Of a stretch of DNA of 64,000 nucleotides, positions 55,318 to 64,000 are shown piece after piece (the stretch's first letter is position 1; each line of letters opens with the position of its first letter). A model generated the notes under the pieces. It was not told where the DNA came from, made no database searches, and saw only the letters and a list, made by a program, of their open reading frames with translations. A program made the translations under genes and the position numbers. This DNA comes from Turritopsis dohrnii (taxonomy: Eukaryota; Cnidaria; Hydrozoa; Anthoathecata; Oceaniidae), in the NCBI GenBank assembly GCA_027922465.2, contig BQMF02000034.1, positions 1,302,001 through 1,366,000 on the forward strand, given 5' to 3'.

Positions 55318-58144
55318 ATGAATTTTTCTGTCTTTCCTATGGCATTGTCTCTATTGCTTTTCATCAATACCGTAGTTATCCGTGGATTCAGAAGCAGAAA
55401 AGCAACATTTGAAATGATTCATGAAGACAAAGTTCTTGAGACATCCGAGTATGAAAGGCATGAAGTCAAACGACCGCTGGACTGTGCACATCGTTGCCTT
55501 GCTAATGAGGCTTGCAAATCATCCAATTTATGGTTGGAGAACAATCCAATGATATGTGATTTATTGCTCGTCGATAGCTCTGATTCAGTAACTTTTAAAA
55601 CTCAACGTGGGGCGAGTTACTACGAAATTGTTCCTAAATACACCTGTGCAATCAGTAAGTCACTAATTCACTTCCGGAAACCGAAAATGTACGCGAATTT
55701 TGTTTGCTATTCCTCATTGATTCCAATGATATCTGGTGCTTGCAGTTAATAACGACAGACACCAGTCAGGAAGATTCAGCTGAACAAAAAAGAAAACCTT
55801 TGACAAATCCATATATATACATATGCTCACGTCTACTGTTAAAAATGTTTTAGTTTAAATACAATAAGTTACAATACCGTGTCAAATTAGATATACTAGA
55901 GTGTGCCCACACTGTAGTGGACACACTGTAGAATAATTCTAAAGGCATTGATTGGATGGCTCTATTGAGAGAAGGTTTATCAGGATTTATCAAAAGACTC
56001 TTCATCAAGGTTAACTGAAATCATTACCTTCGGAACAAAGGATGGAGAAATTGTCCAGTAATGGAGAGTGATTGCAAACTAAGAATTGGTCCTTAATAGT
56101 TGCATTATTGTACAAGCTAGCCTTGACGCTCTTTCCGGTGAGATGAGAAATTCCTAGGTGTTCACAGGCTCTTACTTTAAAGTGGCGTTTGATCTTGCCG
56201 TAATATCTGGCATTGCAGCCAGAACACTTATGACTATAAGCGAGACCTGATCTCAAAAACTTAGGAATTTAATCCTTAAATTGAAAAAAAGTACGTACAT
56301 ACGCGTACATACAGCTTTATCTGTATGTACGCAAGGGATTTTAGAATAGAAAACGCGAAATTAAGACTTTTTAACTGGGGACGGAAAGTTATACAATTTC
56401 CCGGGAATTAATTTTAGAAAGTAATTCAAAAACGTTTATTTTCAAAAGATTTCGTTTTTGTGAGTTTAAAGTTGAGATATTGCTTCATTTGTTCGTTTTA
56501 TCGACATTTTTTAGGTCAATGATTGAACGCTCTTTTATGATACATATGTCTATAAATCTTGATTTTAACTTATCTTAACTTATCTACTTATACTAATTCG
56601 CGTGTGTGCATCCCACTTTTATTTTAGACAGTGTTGTGTTTTTTTCAAATTTACGGTCAAAATCTTCTTAATCGTGGTCATTTTTTCGTTAGACCATTGA
56701 TAATTGACGACACTTTTATTTTAGAGAGTGATACATTTTGTTGAATTTTACGGTCAAAATCTTCTTTCTCGTGGTCATATTCTTTGTGAGGCCATTCGCT
56801 TTTTTATGATTATCATATAGTAGCACGTGCCGTGACGTCAGTTTTTTTATCGTCGCAATTAGGTGATTCAAATTTTCGTCACGGGGTTTGCACACCTTGA
56901 TTGTTTTTTTGTCACCTTTTTTCGACACGGGATTTGTATACATAATTTTCAAAGTTTGATGAGGTAAAAAATTTTACCCGGGTTACTAGTTATAAGATAA
57001 TGTTGAAGGATAAAAGTTGTGTACCGTTCATACTCTTATAGGTAGGCGCAGTTCCTGTCCCTCTAACACAGAATGTATTCTAATGAATAACTCTCCAACT
57101 TGTGTCTGCAAAAGTGGCTACTTTCGCGTCGGAAAAGATGACTGTAAAGGTATCTATTCATCAGTACTCTCGATTATGCCGTTACATTTCAATATTTTAC
57201 TGGAAAGTTGAAACATATTACCTTAGGACCTATTCATGTTCGTTGATCGGTGAAAATTTTCATGGTGTGGATATACGCTTATTTCCTGTTATACTTATCC
57301 CAGCCGGCACAATTGCTAAAACCCTTTTGCGAAAGAGTGCATTTCTATAGAAATATGCACACAATTTCAATAAAAATGCTCTTCATCGCAGTAACTTTTT
57401 GACGATCTTGCCCACTGGGATCTTTTGTGATCTTATTGATGAAATTTCTTTCGAAGCAGTGTGATAAGTGTATATCGTATGTTCTCCATTCTAGATGTTG
57501 ACTTTACAATTAATTACAAAAGTCGTACCACCACAAATATTCCGACTTTATCCGTTTCATTTCCAGAAACTGATAAACTGTCGGTATGTACTTGGTATTC
57601 GTTGAATGCCATACCACCCAATGCCGATGACTTGAGAGCAATATTCTCTTACTCAAGCCCTGATATAACCAGCCTTTTGGACAATGATTTTGCAATGTGG
57701 TTAAGGGGAAATATCATCCAAGGAGTGGTAAGGGGATATGAGCACGATTCAACAGGACCGTTAACATTCACATCGAACAGGTGGACACATATCTGTTGGA
57801 TTTGGGAGGCCACTGGTGATACCAAGTTCTATTTAAATGGAGACTTACACCATGAAAGTCAACCAACATCATCGGAATACAAGGGAACATTTCCAAAGAG
57901 TTCAGGAAAGTTATATCTCGGACAGGATATAGATCAAGGTGGAACAATCATTGACGATCTGATTGAAACGTTTGAAGGGAAGTTAAGTGGGCTCTATATT
58001 TACAATAGGACATTGACTTCTAGCGAAGTAAAGGACATGTATGAAGATAGACCACTGACAGAGGACGTTATTATTGGTTGGTGGCAATTTAAGGACCAAA
58101 CCAAGGGCACCGACATTGTAGAGGAACCAGGTACCGCAAGATAA
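55318..58144 (+). CDS. Secreted PAN-EGF-pentraxin-like protein
   Basis: Three exons: 55318-55654, 57042-57149 and 57495-58144, with GT-AG phase-1 introns. The 364-residue product has a signal peptide (1-23), a PAN/apple-like domain (about 24-108, with CAHRCLANEACKSSNLW), an EGF-like domain with six cysteines (110, 118, 124, 133, 135, 147) and a C-terminal pentraxin/LamG jelly roll (149-350). In the last, Cys180 and Cys249 form the expected pentraxin pair and WTHICWIW is the pentraxin HxC signature; KLSGLYIYNRTL is a typical late strand. Such proteins are extracellular and may act in adhesion, matrix or pattern recognition; the ligand is not predictable here. Exon borders coincide with domain borders. 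The start ATG follows closely after intergenic sequence and gives the signal peptide. A TIR element begins 22 bp after the stop codon. Confidence 0.85.
55900..56262 (-). pseudogene. Penelope-like element GIY-YIG endonuclease fragment
   Basis: Minus strand in intron 1 of the pentraxin gene. It reads HKCSGCNARYYGKIKRHFKV then EHLGISHLTGKSVKA and LVCNHSPLLDNFSIL, the GIY-YIG-type domain and HLTGK motif of Penelope-like retroelements. After a frameshift it continues LTLMKSLLINPDKPSLNR and SMPLELF, the usual end of these proteins. The reverse transcriptase is absent. A dead 3' fragment. Confidence 0.72.
56303..56332. repeat. 12-bp perfect hairpin
   Basis: GCGTACATACAG, loop CTTTAT, CTGTATGTACGC, in intron 1 of the pentraxin gene on the sense strand. 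Confidence 0.75.
56583..56989 (+). mobile_element. Helitron-like family 2 copy in pentraxin intron 1
   Basis: Starts TC (TCTACTTATACTAATTCGCG) after A, and ends with the hairpin GGTAAAA-AA-TTTTACC, a 7-nt spacer CGGGTTA and CTAG followed by T. The end lies 52 bp before the exon 2 acceptor. The interior shares TCCCACTTTTATTTTAGA and GCACGTGCCGTGACGTCAG with the other copies. No protein is encoded. Confidence 0.72.
57298..57420 (+). mobile_element. Small CCCAG/TGGG-ended MITE in pentraxin intron 2
   Basis: 123 bp from TCCCAGCCGGCACAATTGC to CTTGCCCACTGGGA. The conserved core is GAGTGCATTTCTATAGAAAT. Other copies lie at 31067 and 36025. Confidence 0.7.
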
Positions 58145-58166
58145 AAGTTGACGATCTTATTTAATA

Positions 58167-58563
58167 GGGAGTTTAAGAAATCGCAACGGCAACGAAGACG
58201 GCGACGTGTTTAAAACAAAAGCTTTATTTTCTATGTGGAATTTGTTCAGAAAGAATTCTACCGCTAATGAGGCCATAGGGAAGATAATTACATCATTAAC
58301 ACGTTTGCACGTTCTGTGCTCAACGTGAAAAATCATGTTTTGAAGTTGTGCTGAGAACGGAGACGTGATTACAGAGATGAGTCTTTTTCTCTTATGTAGA
58401 TTTTATAGTAACTTGATAACTTTCCAGTCTATATAAGTTTATAAATTGAATTGTTTCTCTAACAAAAACAAGTTATTCAAACCTTTATTTGGTAGTAATT
58501 ATTTATTTTTTTGTTTTTCTTCACGTCTTGGTCTACGTTGCCGTCGCAGTTGCTTAAACTCCC
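58167..58563. mobile_element. TA-flanked MITE after the pentraxin gene
   Basis: Ends GGGAGTTTAAGAAATCGCAA and complement form GGGAGTTTAAGCAACTGCGA, TA at 58165-58166 and 58564-58565; 397 bp. The ends carry ACGGCAACG. This terminal type is, from memory, abundant in corals. Confidence 0.75.
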
Positions 58564-58915
58564 TAATATTAAAGGAGAACGGAGCTCATATTACCTTTTA
58601 TTATCACAAAGTCACTGGTAAATTTTAGTTTTTCCAAGTAATTATATTATTCCCAAAACTAAGCTTAAAAGCTCAGATTTTTTCTGTCGTTGCCGTATGA
58701 TTGTCACTTTTCGTGACGTAGGTCGGTGGATCATTATCAGTATACATATTGAGTAACTACACTAGGAATAACTTTTAACATCCGATTTAATCAATGTTTC
58801 TTACGTTTACTTTTTATTCTTTCTTTCAATTTTGTGATAATTACATGGCGATTCAATAAACTTAGTTACAATAAATGTACGTGATGTTTTTTCAAGGTTT
58901 TTGCATACTTTCTGA
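58564..58915. other. Intergenic, nothing recognised
   Basis: An AATAAA at 58855-58860 could end a long pentraxin transcript, but it is 710 bp from the stop codon. Confidence 0.4.
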
Positions 58916-59792
58916 CCCAGTTGGCACATAACGTTGATATAACGTTGTATATTGGTTATATTTATGTGGCGACGTCGGCGATATAGAAGCGACGTTGTAG
59001 CAACGTAATTTTCCTAACGTTTGTAAAAGTAGCATCAAAGCAACGTTGTAACAACGTAAAAATTACAACGTTTAAACAGCTAACTGCAAAACAACGGTGG
59101 TACAACGTTCGATAACCAACGTTAATACAATCAACGAAAATACAACGTTATTACAATGTCATTATTATAACCTCTAAGTAACGTCAGGCTATAGCTGTTG
59201 TTACAACGTTAGATAAATGACGTTGAAACAACATACGTAAAAACAACGTTATCACAATGTTCCTCAGATAATGTCTTAGCAACGTTTAACTTACAACGTT
59301 GATACAATGTTTGAAGAACGACGTTAAAATAACTCGCCTAAATGCAACGTTATTCCAACGTTGTTGACATAACCTACTCACCACGTTGTACATTTAATGT
59401 TGTTACAACGTTAGAAAGCTGATGTTGATACAACATATGTAGAAACAACGTCATCACAATTTCACTCATATAATGTTGTAGCCACGTTGAGGTACCAACA
59501 TTGATACAATGTTTGATGGATGACGTTAAAACAACCAACTCAAATACAACGTTATTCTAACGTCATTGGTGCAACCTCTTCACAATGTTAAACTTTTAAT
59601 GTTGCTGCAACGTTAGATAACTAACGTTGAAACAACATACAAAAAGTAACCTTGTTGCAATGTCGTTCATTATAGTTTGGTGGCAACGTTGAACTTGCAA
59701 CGTTGATACAATGTTTGATGACCAATGTTATAACAACCAACTAAAATACAACGCTAGTTCATCGTCATTGACATAATCTCTTCATCACGTTA

Positions 59793-60475
59793 AGGCCGGA
59801 GCAAACGTATCAAAAAGTTTATCAAACTGCATCAAACTAGCAAGTTTGACAAACTGTTTGATACGTTTGAGAGGAAACATTTTTTGAAAAAAGTAAAAAG
59901 AAGAAAAAAATCCAGTTTAATGGAGTTTGATGAAGTTTGTTCGGGAACAAACTTTTCATCAGACAAAATTGCCTCCATCAAACTAAAATTTGCTGTTTGA
60001 CGCGTTTGAGTCAAAATTTCATCAGATAACGTTAATTTACCACCGCGTTGAGTGCAAAACAGCAAAGGTGGAGTGATTTTTGAATGTTTTCGAATGTGGA
60101 GTTATCAAATCGGAAATTTGAGCCAAAACGTATTCAAAATCAACAACATCTATTCGAAACATATCCTTGAAACCAAACCGATCTTCTAATCGCAATTCTT
60201 TTATAATGTTATTATAATAACCCTTCTCACTTCTTCTTTTCATCCAATTTCTTGTATTACCTCTGCGAGGTTTTTCATCATCAGAATCGACTACTTCTGA
60301 CAGTAATAAAATACTTTTCAGAATGAATTGAGTTTATATTATCTGTTGGAATCAGTTTGATGACACTTCAAATGGAATTTTCTGTTTTCATCAAAAATTC
60401 GAATTTTCATCAAAACGCTCATCAAACTAATTTGACGCAGTTTGATGAAAAAGTTTGATACGTTTGCTCCGGTCT
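59793..60475 (-). mobile_element. PIF/Harbinger element with transposase remnant
   Basis: 683 bp. Ends AGGCCGGAGCAAACGTATCA and the near complement (one mismatch in the first 22 bp), TTA at 59790-59792 and 60476-60478. Subterminal motifs TTTGATAAAC and CATCAAACT repeat. Transposase sequence inside on the minus strand supports the class. Confidence 0.85.
60037..60315 (-). pseudogene. Harbinger transposase N-terminal fragment
   Basis: Minus strand reads KPRRGNTRNWMKRRSEKG, YYNNIIKELRLEDR, FGFKDMFRIDVVDFEYVL and SDLITP, the conserved N-terminal part of PIF/Harbinger transposases (pattern RxGE(F/Y)xxLxxELRLxD...FRMxxxxFxxLL). The DDE catalytic part is missing, so it is a deletion derivative of an autonomous element. 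Confidence 0.75.
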
Positions 60476-60760
60476 TTAGACATTCAATGTCGTCACAATG
60501 TAAGATAGCTGACGTTCAAACAACAGATGTAAAAATAACGTTACTGCAAATGTCACTCATAAAATGACGTAACAATGCTGAACATTGATACAAGTACCAT
60601 TTCTTTTTAAACCTCGTTAATGTAACCTAATCACAACGCTCGCTTCAAATGTTGATAAGTCGTAATATATGGGTCATGGTATGACTACGAATTCAGATAC
60701 AACATTGTTACAATATTACGTAGATAAAGCCCTTGCTGCGATAAACATTTTATAATGACA

Positions 60761-61189
60761 CGAGTTATTTACACAGTTATTTGTAATGTTTTCGACAATT
60801 TTCGAAAGGTGGTTTCCTTTGTTAACTTTGAACATTTCTCCGAGTTCAGGGCTTTCAATCCTAAATTGCCGTGGGGGTTTATTACTTTAGCGCGTACTCT
60901 GATTTGGAGACAGGAGAATATTCGGATTTATTTTTCAAATTCCTTTTACTTTCGTGAAACAACAAGACACGAAAGTTAGTGTGAGAAATAGTTTCGAGTG
61001 CGCGAAGATTAATGGTCCAGGTGATTAAAGGTACTGGGAAACCGCTCATTAAAATGCTTGAAACACTCACCTGTGGGAAAAACATATTTCTTGAATTTGT
61101 AGTGGATGAACTGTGCACTTTACAGGAATTTCACGTGGTCAAGGAATTGAGTGCTGACATTCGCTATTACATTAATCTCAATCAAGCTA
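60761..61189. other. Intergenic, unclear coding-like frame
   Basis: An open frame from 61012 (KPLIKMLETLTCGKNIFLEF) runs into the LINE relic to the right, but I do not recognise this first part. Confidence 0.35.
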
Positions 61190-61797
61190 GAAAAGCTCAA
61201 GATTTCAACGCCAGAACTAGAAGCTGCCTACAAATAAACTCCAATAAATTTGAAATATCACAACTGAATCACTAAATATCGTTAAATTAGACATCTTTCT
61301 TGTATCGACAGTACTGAGTTCGTCTGAGAACATACGTATAAGAATCGCACTCGCAAGCAATTGCGTTCGATAAACACGTGTGGAGTAGAAGGGGTGAACT
61401 GGTGAACTACATCAGATTTAGGCTCTACAACGCATTGATAGTCCTAAATGTAAATTGCGTTGCTAAAGCATGGACAATAAAAGCTGACGATGAAAGAAAA
61501 TCGACAGTATTCGAAAACAGAAGCAGAATCGTCTACATAAGAAATAAACTAGAAATGAAGGACAGCATCATCAACATTATCAAAAAAGGGGTCTCAACTG
61601 GTTTGGACACTTTGGCAGAAGAGAAAACGACATTGACGTCAGCCTTCAAAGATGAAACGCAACGAAAAACAAAACGTGGGCCACTGAAACACATCGCAAG
61701 GCATGAGTATTTTTCTGCTGAAAGTGTTGTGTACAACGATTCCGTGTATCTTCATATCTGCATATTGGTCGTTATAAAGAAACTAAAAGATTTTTGA
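61190..61797 (+). pseudogene. LINE reverse transcriptase C-terminal relic
   Basis: In three frames the sequence gives SCLQINSNK, LDIFLVSTVLSSSENI, IALASNC, RLYNALIVLNV, AKAWTIKADDERK, TVFENRSR, NKLEMKDSIINIIKK and AFKDE...KRGPLK. This is the order of motifs at the C-terminal end of a LINE RT (AxWTxKAxDERKxTVFENR). It has several frame breaks. Confidence 0.62.
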
Positions 61798-62372
61798 AAA
61801 AATCATTTTAGTGGCTTAACTCTGCAAATTTCAGTGAAATGAATCTAGTAAAATAAGTTTTGTAACAAAGTTTAAACGTTTTATATTCCATTTCAATCTT
61901 TAAAAGTTTTAATAACAAGTCCTTAAAATATATACGCGCAACACGTGAATGGTTTTGCGAACCGATTTCCTTTATGTTTTGCAGAAGTTGCAGAGGTAGA
62001 AGCTTTGAAGAAGAATTTTAAGAATGCTTTCCTGTTTGTACCTAATGTTAATCATTAGAACATTTCTTAGAGAGGAACTATTGGTGCTTGGGGGAAATAT
62101 GTTTGAGTAAAGAAGAAAGTTCATAATGAATAAAAGTATGTTGGGAAAAAGAAACTTTCAGTGTTCATCAAGGAATGCATGTAATATCAAAATTATTGGA
62201 GAAATATCTAATTAATACATGCAAGCAATTTTCTAAGAAAATTTAATTTAATTTTACGTAGTTTTTTTTATTTCGTTTTTTGTTTTTGTTTGTTTTTATA
62301 TATATTTTGTTTTGTCACCCAATCACCCTCCGTTGTCTATCAATAGTCTGATTCTTGCATTCTTCTGTATTA
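61798..62372. other. Intergenic, nothing recognised
   Basis: No gene or repeat recognised. Confidence 0.4.
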
Positions 62373-63092
62373 AGGTGGATTTCCATAGAGCAGCAAAATG
62401 CGCTGTGGCGATAATATCGCTCTGGAAACTTTGAAGTGCATGCGCATGTCATGCCAATCACCGCTGTTTCATAGATTTTTATGAAGTCGCACGCGAGAAA
62501 AAAGCTCCGACGCAAAGTAGAAAAAATTCAACTTTGCGACGGAGCTTTTGAGCGACAACCAATCAGTTTGCTTGAAATTTGAATGATTACGTAATTTTCA
62601 TTCTGATCTTCCACAAACAAGATGGCGTCTCAACAGCACTGTCAACAAAATGTATGGGAGAATCAAATTGATAGTGATGACAATAGAGACCTTTATCAAC
62701 AACTTTTTCTTAACTTCCAAAATACTTGAAAAAATATGCATGATCAAATAGCATAAGGTCACGAATTAAAGTACTGTATAAGCCCTTCGCACGACTTTGT
62801 AAAAATAGTGATCTAACCCACATCGGTTTTTTCTCTTTTCTTTACGATATTATGTGTCCTTCTAATTCTACGCCATACAAGGTATGTCACTGCTATAGCA
62901 AGATGCTGTCTAAATACAAGCCTTCTGTTCAAAACTGCCATATTGCTTGTTTACATTTTTTTCCAGAGCACAATTTTGTGATGATCTATAAAATCGCCTT
63001 CACTTTTTTCGCGAGAGATCGTTCGCCCGGCGATAACCTCGCGGGCGATATTATCGCCACAGCGCATTTTGCTGCTCTATGGAAATCCACCT
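62373..63092. mobile_element. PIF/Harbinger-type element with 48-bp perfect TIRs
   Basis: 720 bp. Perfect 48-bp terminal repeats begin AGGTGGATTTCCATAGAGCA, and TTA lies on both sides (62370-62372, 63093-63095). A second inverted pair of 18 bp (62501-62518 and 62531-62548, one mismatch) lies inside. A short open frame MASQQHCQQNVWENQIDSDD begins at 62623. The long identical ends suggest recent activity. Confidence 0.85.
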
Positions 63093-63212
63093 TTAGCCAA
63101 TTTGGTTTTGATAGCTGATTATGCGAGTTATATCTCCTGGTCTTGTTTAAGTTTTGTTTCCACACTTTTTTCCAACTCTTTAACACTATTCTCTCAATTC
63201 CTTATCTACAAA

Positions 63213-63361
63213 GGCCTCGGGCAAGTTAGAGCAATGCTATACGTAACTCTGACAGTAAGTCAACTACCAGTTGCAAGTCGGCGGGCAGAAGACCCTTCCT
63301 GGGTTGAAAGCCCAAGGACTAAAAGCTCTCGGTTACTTACTTACTTACTTACTTACTTACT
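63213..63361 (+). repeat. SINE 3' part
   Basis: Matches the 3' half of 15215-15505 from GGGCAAGTTAGAGCAATGC to a longer (TTAC)n tail; the tRNA-like head is missing. Confidence 0.7.
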
Positions 63362-63732
63362 TTATACGAATATCCTGTATAAAGATTATCAATAATAATA
63401 AAAATGCTCGGTCATGTTATCACTACTAGTACTAAATTCCTATCAGAAAAGATGAAATTGTTCAATAAAGACAAAAACTCTGAGGCAATGATTCAGGATA
63501 GATATGTGTCAGGGAAACAAACTTGACGATGATTGAAACTTTGAGATTTTGATTGGCTAATGTTCATGTAAGATGTGATAGATTTGATAGAAAATTAATG
63601 TTAGCAACATATGACTTTAAGACATTAACATACGTATAAATGAGATTGTAAACCATATAACATTTAGCGGACGATTCATATAGCCATCGATTCTCACAAT
63701 GCATGTGTATATACGATGGCCCAGAAGGGTCA

Positions 63733-63867
63733 AACTGCGCGCACGTCAAGAAATACTGCGCGCTTTCCTTTTACTGCGCGCTTCTCCTTTTTACTGCGCG
63801 CTCTTGTGTAAGCTTACACTGCGCGCTACCATCGACTATTCTGCGCGCTCTTCGTAATACTGCGCGC
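63733..63867. repeat. Cluster of seven CTGCGCGC motifs
   Basis: CTGCGCGC occurs seven times in 135 bp, six of them preceded by A and mostly followed by T, with irregular spacing of about 16-25 bp in an otherwise AT-rich setting. Each contains the palindrome GCGCGC. Confidence 0.75.
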
Positions 63868-63943
63868 TTCCCTACGACCACATTGCTACGACCGTATCAA
63901 AATTCGTGTGTTTGTAACATAAAGGTGTGAACACATGGCTTCA

Positions 63944-63966
63944 TCTATATATTAATAGCCGATTCT

Positions 63967-63998
<32 letters not shown>

Positions 63999-64000
63999 TT
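63944..64000 (+). mobile_element. Helitron 5' end, cut by the window edge
   Basis: A then TCTATATATTAATAGCCG and the CTGT/TTTG microsatellite, identical to the starts of the array copies. Confidence 0.8.

Larger units (their letters stand above)
58916..60760. repeat. AACGTT-motif array, about 202-bp higher-order unit
   Basis: The left end reads CCCAGTTGGCACATAACGTT, like the CCCAG...GGCACA termini of other elements here. The interior is dense in AACGTT, ACAACGTTGTA and similar palindromes organised in a unit of about 202 bp (TTACAACGTTAGATAA at 59201, its counterparts at 59403 and 59605). A Harbinger-type element is inserted at 59793-60475; when its length is removed the 202-bp register continues. 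No right terminus could be found. Confidence 0.7.

Overview
The window is nuclear DNA from an animal, most consistent with an anthozoan cnidarian (coral or anemone); that assignment is an inference. It is AT-rich, has spliced genes with GT-AG introns, and is packed with transposable elements. Pointers to Anthozoa are the PAN-EGF-pentraxin protein, a Penelope-like GIY-YIG remnant, a fucolectin (FTP) remnant, and dispersed repeats such as the GGGTTCGAGGTTG-type block. No prokaryotic gene organisation, CRISPR, rRNA or intact tRNA gene was seen.

Three host genes have an open reading frame or a convincing exon chain. (1) An intronless gene at 25088-26470 (+) encodes a short ionotropic-glutamate-receptor-like protein whose pore carries the K+ channel filter TVGYGD. 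(2) A three-exon gene at 30276-32971 (+) encodes a 290-residue paxillin/leupaxin-family protein with two LD motifs and four LIM domains. (3) A three-exon gene at 55318-58144 (+) encodes a secreted PAN-EGF-pentraxin protein of 364 residues. A paralogue of the first gene lies at 34162-35590 (-), convergent with it and on the other side of the LIM gene; one frameshift breaks it. A broken fucolectin exon is at about 7.2-7.6 kb.

The rest is mainly mobile DNA. Non-autonomous Helitrons lie head to tail in two arrays (3 copies at 16.4-19.2 kb, 6 copies at 48.7-53.8 kb) and a further copy runs off the right edge. A second Helitron-like family shares the central module of the first. There are at least six elements with terminal inverted repeats (TIRs) and a TA target duplication, five PIF/Harbinger-type elements with TTA or TAA duplications (one with transposase remains), tRNA-derived SINEs (one nested in another), LINE and Penelope-like fragments, and a 129-bp-repeat composite element in three copies, two of them a large inverted pair. 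Many TIR elements have interiors built almost wholly of one short, often palindromic, family-specific motif.

Layout: 0-5 kb mostly unassigned, with two MITEs; 5.6-10.9 kb inverted pair of the 129-bp-repeat element around a lectin pseudogene and SINEs; 11-16 kb transposon relics; 16-19 kb Helitron array 1; 20.9-22.9 kb three-level nested insertion; 25-36 kb gene island (channel, LIM gene, channel paralogue); 36-48 kb nested DNA transposons and dispersed repeats; 48.7-53.8 kb Helitron array 2; 55.3-58.1 kb PAN-EGF-pentraxin gene; 58-64 kb a motif-satellite element, Harbinger-type elements, a LINE relic, a SINE, and the start of another Helitron. The three host genes show no obvious shared pathway; the only relationship visible is the duplication of the channel gene.
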